This document shows positions 1-9,785 of a stretch of DNA of 64,000 nucleotides, one piece after another (the first letter of the stretch is position 1; each line of letters opens with the position of its first letter). The translations under genes and the position numbers were made by a program. This stretch comes from Globodera rostochiensis (lineage: Eukaryota; Nematoda; Chromadorea; Rhabditida; Heteroderidae). The stretch lies in the NCBI GenBank assembly GCA_018350325.1, contig JAEVLN010000001.1, positions 547,501-611,500 on the forward strand. Direction: 5' to 3'. The notes under the pieces are model-generated. The model was not told the origin of the DNA. It saw only the letters and a program-made list of their open reading frames with translations, and did no database searches.

Positions 1-815
1 AAGAAGGGAAAAAGGGAAGAATGACGGATGAGGAAGAAGAAGAAGAAGGGAAGAATGACGGATGAGGAAGTGAGGAAGAAGGGAAAAAGGGAAGAATGAC
101 GGATGAGGAAGAAGAAGAAGAAGGGAAGAATGACGGATGAGGAAGTGAGGAAGAAGGGAAGAAGGGAAGAATGACGGATGAGGAAGAAGGGAAAAAGGAA
201 GAAGGGAAGAATGACGGATGAGGAAGAAGAAGAAGAAGAAGGGAAGAATGACGGATGAGGAAGAAGGGAAAAAGGAAGAAGGGAAGAATGACGGATGAGG
301 AAGAAGAAGAAGAAGAAGGAAAGAATGACGGATGAGGAGGAAGGGAAAAAGGAAGAAGGGAAGAATGACGGATGAGGAAAAGAATGACGGATGAGGAAGA
401 AGGGAAAAAGGAAGAAGGGAAGAATGACGGATGAGGAAGAAAAGAAAAAGAAAAAGAAGAAGAAGAAGAAGAAGAAGAAGAAGAAGAAGAAGAAGAAGAA
501 GGGAAGAATGACGGATGAGGAAGAAGAGGAAGAAGAAGGGAAGAATGACGGATGAGGAAGAAGGGAAAAAGGAAGAAGGGAAGAATGACGGATGAGGAAG
601 AAGAAGAAGAAGGAAAGAATGACGGATGAGGAAGAAGGGAAAAAGGAAGAAGGGAAGAATGACGGATGAGGAAGAAAAAGAAAAAGAAGAAGAAGAAGGG
701 AAGAATGACGGAAGAAGAAGAAGGGAAAAAGGAAGAAGGGAAGAATGACGGATGAGGAAGAAAAAGAAAAAGAAGAAGGGAAGAATGACGGAAGAAGAAG
801 AAGGGAAAAAGGATG
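1..815. repeat. Purine-rich minisatellite, GGGAAGAATGACGGATGAGG core
   Basis: This is a tandem array with a conserved core GAAGAATGACGGATGAGGAAG, joined by variable AAG/GAAAAAGG triplet runs, including a long pure (AAG)n stretch around 455-500. The + strand is almost wholly purine. The array runs off the left edge of the window, so its true length is unknown. Open frames inside it are Lys/Glu low complexity and are not considered genes. Confidence 0.9.
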
Positions 816-1609
816 ACGGGGTGGGGGATGATCCCCCGAGGGCACTGACCGAAAGAGGCATTAACCCACTCTCAATCCATCCAACATCGGCTGCAGAATG
901 TTCATCTTCGCCGCGATTACGAATCATTTCCGTCGTAAGTCGGAGAGAATTGAGATGGGAAGCCGACAGGGGAAGAAACAAAACGGCTTTATTGGCACAT
1001 TGGCCGATGATTGGGGCGGGCGTTTTGGCTTAAATTACTCCAAAGTAATCATCCGCCAGCCATTCATTGCCCCCCCCCCCGCTGTTGTGGGGAGCAAAGA
1101 AATTGAGCTATTCCTCCGCTGTTCGTTCTCCCATTCTCTCAACCCATTCATTCTTCGTTATCGAACGATTCGGACAGTCGGAGGGGGCAAAACAACGAAA
1201 GCGGGGGGGGGGGGGGGGGGCAAGTACAGCCAATTGGCAGATGTATGGGAGGGACGAACGAATGCAAATGCATTTGGGGGGGGGGGGGGGGGACCGGAAC
1301 AAACCGGTCGGAAAGGGCGGACGGCAGAAAGTGGTGATAATGGGCGGGGAAAGTGCTGGGGGTAAGAGATATTTCTGGCTGTCAGAATTCGAATTCGTCC
1401 AGCCCTTAGGGCAACAGAATTAAATGGTTTTGAATTTATTGAATTGGGGGGAGGGAATGAATTGCCTGTGGTAACGTCGGAAATGCTCGAACGATTGCGA
1501 ACTGACGCCGATTGGCGTGTATGGAACGCATCGATTCGAAAATTGCGCGATCGGTCAGTGTTTGGTGGTGAGAGGCCGACCGCCGTAGGGGAGGAGGGGA
1601 TCAATGACG
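816..1609. other. Gene-free stretch with long G and C runs
   Basis: This spacer between two arrays has poly-C at about 1071-1080 and poly-G at about 1202-1220 and 1276-1292. Overlapping short open frames exist on both strands. They cross the homopolymers and show no recognisable domain, so no gene is supported. Confidence 0.6.
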
Positions 1610-1870
1610 GGAAGGGGGGGGGGGGTAGGGGGGATGGTCTTGCGGAAGGACGGAGAATGACGGGGAGGGGGGGGGGTAGGGGGGGGGGAGGGGGGTAGGG
1701 GGGGGAGGGGGGTAGGGGTGGGACGGGGATGGTCTTGCGGAAGGACGGAGAATGACGGGGGGGGGGGGGGGGGGTAGGGGGGGGGAGGGGGGTGTAGGGG
1801 GGGAGGGGGGTAGGGGTGTGAGGGGGATGGTCCTTGCGGAAGGACGGAGAATGACGGGGAGGTTGGGGGG
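1610..1870. repeat. About 97-bp G-rich tandem repeat, three copies
   Basis: The block GATGGTCTTGCGGAAGGACG followed by GAGAATGACGGGG begins at about 1633, 1728 and 1826, so the period is 95-98 bp. Copies are separated by poly-G with TAGGG interruptions. The motif GAATGACGG also occurs in the array at 1-815, suggesting related origin or convergence. The G runs could form quadruplexes; this is inference. Confidence 0.85.
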
Positions 1871-2476
1871 GGGGCGTCTCTGGTCAGGTCACTCTCGCGC
1901 CGCTCAATAAATAACAACGCAAATACATACAAAGCATCACATCCTTCTGCTTCCGCGTCCACTGTTCGGCGCCCACTTCGCAGTATCACTCGGTCTTTCC
2001 TTCCTTCCCCCCACATTCATCCCCCCCCCCCCCCCACAAACGTCGTCCCGTTCATTCCGCCGTATCAAGGTCAGCAGAGCTGAAGGGATGGAGAGAACAA
2101 CGAAATGACAAAGGGTCCAACTGCTGAAGCAAGGCGAGCTGATGATGAAGTGGCGCGAAATTTGATGGAATGACGGGCAGAGGGGGGGGGGGGGGGCTTT
2201 TGAAAATTTGAGGATATTTGTTATGGAAATTGCTCTGAAATTTTTAATGAAATAAACAGCTTTTATTGCATTTTCTTAAGAACTTATTCAAAAATAGGGC
2301 TTTGTTCCTAAGATTAAAGTCGCTAATTCAAAATTCGCTTCAAAAATATTCGTTTAAGATTCCTCTGCGACCCAAAAATCAGTATAAAAAAGTACATCGA
2401 GCTGAAAATAGATAAAATGGGGGGGGGGCGGGGGGGGGGGGGGGAGTGCGGGTTGGATCGAAAGGCATTTAACATC
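1871..2476. other. Gene-free spacer
   Basis: This stretch holds poly-C (2021-2035), two poly-G tracts (2180-2195 and about 2419-2445) and AT-rich unique sequence. No open frame with a recognisable product was found. Confidence 0.5.
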
Positions 2477-4183
2477 TGTCCGGGACTTTGTATCACCTGT
2501 CCGGGACTTTGTATCACCTGCATCTGTCCGGGACTTTGTATCACCTTCCGGGACTTTGTATCACCTGCATCTGTCCGGGACTTTGTATCACCTGCATCTG
2601 TCCGGGACTTTGTATCACCTGTCCGGGACTTTGTATCACCTGCATCTGTCCGGGACTTTGTATCACCTGCATCTGTCCGGGACTTTGTATCACCTGCATC
2701 TGTCCGGACTATCTGTCCCGGGACTGTGTATCACCTGCATCTGTCCGGGACTTTGTATCTCCTGTCCGTGATTTTGTATCACCTGCATCTGTCCGGGACT
2801 TTGTATCACCTGCATCTGTCCGGGACTTTGTATCACCTGCAGCTGTCCCGGGACTTTGTATCTCCTGTCCTGGATTTTGTATCAGCCTGCATCTGGTCCG
2901 GGCTTTGTATCTCCTGTCCGGACTTTGTATCACCTGCATCTGCCGGGACTTTGTATCACCTGCATCTGTCCGGGACTTTGTATCTCCTGTCCGGGATTTT
3001 GTATCACCTGCATCTGTCCGGGACTTTGTATCACCTGCATCTGTCCGGGACTTTGTATCACCTGCATCTGTCCGGGACTTTGTATCACCTGTCCGGACTT
3101 TGTATCACCTGCATCTGTCCGGGACTTTGTATCACCTTCCGGGACTTTGTATCACCTGCATCTGTCCGGGACTTTGTATCACCTGCATCTGTCCGGGACT
3201 TTGTATCACCTGTCCGGGACTTTGTATCACCTGCATCTGTCCGGGACTTTGTATCACCTGCATCTGTCCGGGACTTTGTATCACCTGCATCTGTCCGGGA
3301 CTTTGTATCACCTGCATCTGTCCGGGACTTTGTATCACCTGTCCGGGACTTTGTATCACCTGCATCTGTCCGGGACTTTGTATCACCTGCATCTGTCCGG
3401 GACTTTGTATCACCTGCATCTGTCCGGGACTTTGTATCACCTGCATCTGTCCGGGACTTTGTATCACCTGCATCTGTCCGGGACTTTGTATCTCCTGTCC
3501 GGGATTTTGTATCACCTGCATCTGTCCGGGACTTTGTATCACCTGCATCTGTCCGGGACTTTGTATCACCTGCATCTGTCCGGGACTTTGTATCTCCTGT
3601 CCGGGATTTTGTATCACCTGCATCTGTCCGGGACTTTGTATCTCCTGTCCGGGACTTTGTATCACCTGCATCTGTCCGGGACTTTGTATCACCTGCATCT
3701 GTCCGGGACTTTGTATCTCCTGTCCGGGATTTTGTATCACCTGCATCTGTCCGGGACTTTGTATCACCTGCATCTGTCCGGGACTTTGTATCACCTGCAT
3801 CTGTCCGGGACTTTGTATCACCTGTCCGGGACTTTGTATCACCTGCATCTGTCCGGGACTTTGTATCACCTGCATCTGTCCGGGACTTTGTATCACCTGC
3901 ATCTGTCCGGGACTTTGTATCACCTGTCCGGGACTTTGTATCACCTGCATCTGTCCGGGACTTTGAATCACCTGTCCGGTGTTTTTGTATCACCTGTCCG
4001 GGATTTTTGTATCACCTGTCTGGACTTTGAATCACCTGTCCGGGATTTTTGTATCACCTGTCCGGGATTTTTGTATCACCTGTCTGGACTTTGAATCACC
4101 TGTCCGGGATTTTTGTATCACCTGTCTGGACTTTGAATCACCTGTCCGGGATTTTTGTATCACCTGTCCGGGATTTTGTATAA
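2477..4183. repeat. 27/21-bp minisatellite, TCCGGGACTTTGTATCACCTG core
   Basis: The tandem array mixes a 27-bp unit, the core plus CATCTG, with a 21-bp unit lacking CATCTG. In the clean stretch (about 3130-3960) short units never sit next to each other but separate runs of one to five long units. A subclass has TCTCCTG followed by GGATTTTG. From about 3960 only short, diverged units remain, with GGATTTTTG and CTGGACTTTGAATC variants. Both unit lengths are multiples of three, which keeps several frames open on both strands; these open frames are by-products. Confidence 0.95.
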
Positions 4184-4721
4184 TTTGTTTGAGTGGGGGG
4201 AACGGAATTCACTCGGCGATCGGTGTATTATTTAAATTACGCATGCATTCTAAACATTATCTTGCCAACTAATGTGCCGATATGAATTCCGTTTTTGTTC
4301 TTTCGTCGTATTCGCTCTCTCTCTCTTCCTTTTTTTCTCGCCCTCTTTCTCTCGTCGTCTAACTCTTTTCTTCCTCTCTCTCTGCTGATTGTGTCCCTGG
4401 GGGGGGGGGGGGGGGTATTGCCTGAGGGGATGCGGTGGGACACATTTTCGCGGCGTCAGCCGAGCATCAACCGGCCAGCCGATGTGTTGGGTGGAAGTCG
4501 CCCTCCAGTTTTTCTCCCACGGGCATAGCATTTGCGGCGGTGGGGGAGGGGAGGAATATGGCCAGCAGGGATGAGGACACATAACTTCGTTTCCCCCCCC
4601 CCCCTCCGGCGACATTGCCACCGATGTTAGCCAACCCTCTCATCCCCTCGGCATCATTTTCCGGTGCTTCTTCATTTTTTTCTGTCTCCAATTAGCTGGA
4701 TTTAATTAAAACCATACGCCA
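4184..4721. other. Gene-free spacer with G and C tracts
   Basis: Unique sequence between two minisatellites, including a CT-rich patch (4310-4385), a poly-G run at about 4399-4416 and a poly-C run at about 4592-4604. Only short overlapping frames occur on both strands and none resembles a known protein. Confidence 0.5.
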
Positions 4722-5095
4722 AGGCACCCCCCCCCCCTCCTCTCCATCCTCCCCCCTCGGCACCCCCCTTCCCTCCCCCCCCCCCCTCCCTCCTCCCCCC
4801 TCGGCACCCTCCCTCCTCCCCCCTCGGCACCCCCCTTCCCTCCCCCCCCCCTCCCTCCTCCCCCCTCGGCACCCCCCCTTCCCTCCCCCCCCTCCCTCCT
4901 CCCCCTCGGCACCCTCCTTCCCTCCCCCCTCGGCACCCCCCTTCCCTCCCTCCTCCCCCCTCGGCACCCCCTTCCCTCCCCCCTCCTCCTCCTCCTCGGC
5001 ACCCTCCCTCCTCCCCCCTCGGCACCCCCCTTCCCTCCCCCCCCCCCTCCCTCCTCCCCCCTCGGCACTCCCCCCCCCTCCCCTCCTCCCCCCAC
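4722..5095. repeat. C-rich minisatellite with CCCTCGGCACCC core
   Basis: The motif CTCCCCCCTCGGCACC recurs with variable CTTCCCTCCC and CTCCCTCC linkers, giving roughly 25-40 bp spacing between CGGCACC cores. The + strand is almost entirely pyrimidine. Gly/Arg-rich open frames on the minus strand come only from this repeat. Confidence 0.9.
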
Positions 5096-5698
5096 CCACC
5101 ATTTGCTGCCCTTTTATTTATTCATTCATTCACTTCTCCCGAGACTTCCAAAGTCAATTGAAGAGTGTTTATTGTGAGGCCCCATGCCAATGCCAATTTG
5201 TTGGTTCCTTCTCCTTGGCCCCTCTTACCTTCCCCCGCTCCGCCCCATTCACTTCCTTTCATACATCCACCCAACCAACCTTTTCTCTTCTCTTTGTCCA
5301 TTATTCGTTCAATTTAATATCGATTAAGCATAAACAAAACAAATTGAACGATTAAGGGGAAGATCAGGCCGATTGGTTCTGAGTCTCTGACGCCGGAAGC
5401 TTTTGGTCTGTCGATTTTGCGTCATCGATCATTCCCAATTTGGGTTCCCTGGGGGGGAGTCCCCCCCCCCCCCCTCCATTCATTCAGTGAAATGAAGCCG
5501 GATGGATGAAGAAGCATTTTCATTCATCCGTCGTCACTTCCGCTGCTTATACCAACCTAATGTCACTTCACTTATCCGTTTCGGAGGCGCTTTTTGTCAC
5601 CCGCCCCCTTTTTCAGAGCGTTTGGACCGCTCGTCCCTTCAAATGGAACAGGCTTTTCCTCCGTTTCTTCTCAGTCGGCTTTATTCCCCGCTGTCATT
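5096..5698. other. Upstream region of the LRR gene
   Basis: No gene was recognised here. A poly-C run lies at 5461-5474. A pyrimidine-rich TTTCTTCTCAG at 5662-5672 sits 26 nt before the chosen start of the next gene and could be a trans-splice acceptor. Confidence 0.4.
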
Positions 5699-7709
5699 AT
5701 GCCCTTCCGTCCGTTGAAGGGCATGCCAATCGCCGACCGACCCCAACATCTTCTGTCCTTCACCAACAATTTCCTGCTCTTTCCTGTACTGCTCCAATTT
5801 CCCGCGTTCTTATACGCACTACTTTTGCTGTCCGTTCTGTGTTTTGATGCGCCAAAATTGCTTCAGGGGTTGGCACCGTCACCGCAGGAACGACAAAGAC
5901 AGCTTCGCGTCGGGGTTGAGATTGTGAGTGAATTGGAAGCCGAATGTCCGCTAATGTCCTCCGATCACCCCAAACTTAGGATCCCAACGTGCAATTCCAG
6001 TGTCGAGGCGCTTTGGGGGAGTTTGCCGCTTGTTTGTGCAACGATCAATCCCTGGAGGTCGCCTGCATAAATGCCCAATTTGTGGACAATGCCGTGTTCC
6101 AATACGTTAATGGCCATTATAAGTGAGCAAAATGGGCCCAACGAAAGCCGAGAAAATGCTTTTCCCCCCTCCCATTGGATCAGTTTGGCCGTGCAATTGA
6201 CCTTCCACGGCAACAATTTCCAAGATTTGCCGGAGGGGCCGCTTTTTGGCTCGCACACTTTGGACCGACTTCGAGTTTTGAACATTTCGGCGAATGTGAG
6301 TCGTTGGGAGACTTGTAGTTTTTGCAATTGTTAATGTTGGAACAGTACATCGTCAACTTACACCGAAATGCCCTGAGGGGAGCACCGAACATTGAAGTGT
6401 TGGATTTAAGCAACAACGAGGCACGCCAAGCCTTTTGCACAGCTTCTGCAACATTACATTCAGTCAATTCGTTCAGATAGTGCTGGGCGAGGAGAACATT
6501 CACTTTTTGAGTCACACGCCGCGACTTCGCAAAGTGAGTTTTGTGCCGAAGGCCATTTAATCAAACGCCGCCGGCAGTTGTTCCTTCGCCGTGCGTTTAC
6601 CTCCCCTCACAATCGAAACGCCCAATTCGCCCTTATGCTTAAACTGTTCGAAAAGGCCGACTTGCGCCGGTTGGAGGTTTCCTCCACTCTTTTCGCTCAT
6701 TTACACTGCGTCCCTTCAGCTGTTGGACCTCAGCTACAACTTCTTCAGCAACGTCCCCTCCCAATTACCGTGTCCTTTCCCATCCCTTCGCCATTTAGAC
6801 TTACGGTGGGTGCCATTCGTCCAAAGACACTTTGCCAACCTCGTAATTTGATTACAGGCAGAACTTGTTGGGGTCTTTGTTCCTGAACTCGACTTGCCTG
6901 GCACACATTGGAACCATTAATTTGGAGAGGCCCGTGCCATTTCCTCCCCCCTCACCCCCCAATTCCTTTCAGAAATTATTTCCATTCGTTGGATGCCCAA
7001 TTTCGCACGTTCGCCACAGAGTTGGCCGCACGCACTCCGCTCGTCCAGTTTTTGTTGCGAAATTCTTTTTTTTGCGACTGTTCCAGTGGGGAATGGATCC
7101 AATGGGTGCGCGAACATTCCGGAATGGTCAGTTTGGAAAGGAAAGCGACAGAGGTTAAAGTCCCCCCCCCCCCGGGGGGGGGGTAAGGCTAAAATGACAG
7201 AGGCCCCCCGGGGGGAAAGGCTAAAATGACAGAGGCCCCCCGGGGGGAAAGGCTAAAATGACAGAGGCCCCTGGAGGGGAAAGGCTAAAATGACAGAGGC
7301 CCCCCGGGGGAAAGGCTAAAATGACAGAGGCCCCCCGGGGGAAAGGCTAAAATGACAGAAATCGAAAATCGAAAGGAAAAAAACGTCGAAAATCGAAATC
7401 GAAATTTCGACACAGCCCTGCCTAAAATGACAGAGACCAGCAGCCGGTTCTTGCAAATAACGATCAGAGCAGCATCCCTTTCAGATGGCCGACTATCGTT
7501 TTCTGATCTGCTCCCGCGCCTCTCCCCAAAAGTTGAGCGGAAGCCGTCTCAGCGAAGTTCCCCTCGGGCACTTGGACTGCCAAACGGATTTGCTCTCGTC
7601 CGCCGCCGGCTCTGCCGTCCTTTCCGTTCTGCCGTTAGTCCCTTCGCTGATTCTGTCGGTTTGCGCCGTTCTGTCCACCCAATGGCATTCCTTTGGGCGA
7701 TTCGATTAG
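5699..7709 (+). CDS. Leucine-rich-repeat surface or secreted protein
   Basis: This spliced gene encodes an N-terminal hydrophobic stretch (FLLFPVLLQF, then LYALLLLSVL), a cysteine-rich LRR N-cap (CLCNDQSLEVAC), several LRRs (VLDLSNNE, LLDLSYNFF, LRHLDLRQN), and a C-terminal cap beginning FFCDCSSGEWIQW with partner cysteines in FLICSR and GHLDC. It ends in a hydrophobic tail (AVLSVLPLVPSLILSVCAVL) suggesting a GPI anchor or membrane insertion. Readable exons are 5699-5923, 5980-6122 and 6184-6295, then about 6347-6420, 6477 onward, with later exons to the stop at 7707-7709. Two introns (6421-6476 and 6930-6972) start with GC. The last large intron holds a minisatellite. The start is the first ATG before the hydrophobic segment; an ATG at 5723 is also possible. 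LRR proteins of this layout mediate protein binding at cell surfaces; the ligand is unknown. Confidence 0.8.
7186..7360. repeat. About 31-bp minisatellite in an intron of the LRR gene
   Basis: About five to six copies of GAGGCCCC(C)(C)GGGGG with AAAGGCTAAAATGACA. The CCCCCCGGGGGG centre is palindromic. It lies between the exon ending near 7126 (GAATG|GTCAGT) and the last exon after TTTCAG at about 7483. Confidence 0.9.
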
Positions 7710-9785
7710 ATCACTGATCGCTCCGATCACTCGTTTCCCTGTCATCGTTTGCACATTTTTTTAAAAATTATATTTTCACAAACCCTGACGATTTTGTCCG
7801 TTATGCCAAAACACCTCTTCACGAACAGACAAAGAATTTTCACGGGGCTTTCTGTGCATAATTGATGGGCCTGCCTCCCGGCGCCCGCTCACTCTCTCCA
7901 GACGCCAATGCCGTGGCATTGTCCCCTCCCTTTTCTGCGGCAAATGCCAAACGCCAAAATTTCAAAAATTCCATTTTTACTTATTGATGGATTATAAGAA
8001 AACAAACACACCAATGGAATTGCGACTTTGTTTGATTAAAGTGAATAATTAATGTGAAATGCCCTCGAATGCCTTGCCAATGAATGTTCCCGCGCCATTC
8101 AAATTTGGCCAATTGGCACCAATGCGGGGGGGGGGGGGGGGGGGAAATCATTTCAAATGGCCATTGGGTTGGTTGAAGTGGGGAAGGGAAAAGCGGCATT
8201 TCTTTCATGGCATTCCCTCTCATTTCCTCCACCTTCGGTTGTACTTGCAAAATCCCACGGTGCCAACTATTCGACGACCGATGCCTTCGTTTGTGGCACT
8301 TTCCCATCCTCCGGTCGATCGCTTCCTTTTGGACAGCCATTCATTACATCTTTAATTAATTTGTAAGATTTGGGCTTAAAATGCCAACAAAACAAACCCT
8401 CTAACCGGGAATAAAAACGCATTAGCCATCATTGGAGAGAAATGCGCTGAATGGGTGGCCCAAATTGGCGGGTCGGCCTTTGCCTCTTATAAATTAGCCC
8501 CCCCCCCGGCGCCGCCATTATCCATTTCGACCATTCACTCCATAAATGCCCACATTAACTCCAACAAAGGTATAAAAAGACATTTTGGTTTAGTCGGTGT
8601 TTGAAACCAATAAAGCACGAATTCATTGGCAGTCGAAGAATGGCATCAACCCAAGCAATCGAAGCATTAGCTTCCCCTTCAATTGAAGCCGCTATCGACA
8701 ATCACTCAGTCGCAATCCGCCCATTTTTTCTGTCCCCCCCCCCGCCCCCCGCCGCCACCCGCCGCCCATTACGTCCTTTGGTCTTTTTGCACTTTGTGCC
8801 GTTATCACTTCCCCCCCCCCCCTCTTATCAATTGCTGCTCTCTCAATTCATGCACATTTACTCGTAAAGGTACGGATTGGTCTAAAGTTTTGAATCAAAT
8901 ATCGGATTGGAAAAAACATGCGGATTTCGGATAACGGATTTGGGCTCATCCGTTACAACCCGGCCTCCAAAACCCCAACTTCCCCTCCCTTTGTCCCATT
9001 TTGTTGCTCCGCCATCTGCCAATGTCCGTCCATCCAAAATCTTCTTCTCACAGCTGTGCAATAACAAGTCAAGTCCATCAGCTGATTTCGGAGGATGGCA
9101 TGACTTTCGAGTAAAAGCCTACGATAGAACAAAAGCCAATCGGACCTAAACTTGGCATTCCCCCCCCCTTATCGCGTCTTCTCGATCTCGACGATGGGAC
9201 GGCGAGACACAGCCCCACACAACCGCTGTTAAACAAGGCAAGTCGTTCCCATCAAATCCCCCTCCCCCCTATCTATTCTTTTGTCCATCCATCGGCGGAC
9301 GGCATTCATTGCCCGAGGCATACGGCGGACGAATGACCCCCCCCCCCCCAATCGTTCATTTACATCTCATTCACTGAAGAAAAAAAAAAGAATATTTTTG
9401 TATTTAACGTGGTCGGTCACGATGTCTAATCCCCCCCCCCCCGTTGACCGTTAACCAACGAAGCGAATTTCTTTCATTTCCCAATCAAAACATACCGGTA
9501 TGTATTTACGCTATCGTCGACTTATTTTGTCCCTTGCTTTAACTTACTCGATCGCGGCAATCGGCCAAAAAAGGCCCCCCCCCTCCCATTGCCTTTCCCT
9601 TATCTTTCATTTTCCCAATGTTTGCCCCCCCCCCCGACAGAAGTTCATCGGCTAATCCCCGCCCCCGCCCGAACTTCCATTTGGTGATGGACTGACGGAC
9701 ATTGGCTGAAAGCGAATTGGAATTGAAGTGGCCCACCGGAGTCAGCAAAAGAGTAAACAAATTCGAACGATTTCTGATGAATGAG
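7710..9785. other. About 2 kb without a supported gene
   Basis: Mixed unique sequence interrupted by short poly-G and poly-C runs (for example 8127-8144, 8814-8822, 9339-9349, 9431-9442, 9626-9635). A TATAAAAAG box-like string occurs at about 8571. The frame that follows at 8601-8867 is short, crosses C runs and shows no domain, so it is not annotated. Confidence 0.5.

Noticed and set aside
752..1423. Overlapping Gly-rich frames over poly-G tracts
   Set aside because: They depend on homopolymer lengths, have counterparts on the opposite strand and show no domain.
2417..4030. 537-codon + strand open frame with DFVSPASVR repeats, and similar frames in other phases and on the minus strand
   Set aside because: The repeat units are 27 and 21 bp, both multiples of three and stop-free, so several frames on both strands stay open. 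No splice sites, signal or domain support coding.
4692..5102. Gly/Arg/Glu-rich minus-strand frames
   Set aside because: They are translations of the CCCTCGGCACCC minisatellite and appear in all three frames.
8601..8867. 88-codon frame after a TATAAAAAG box (MASTQAIEALASPSIEAAID)
   Set aside because: Its second half is encoded by C runs and no continuing exon or domain was found. The TATA-like string alone is weak.
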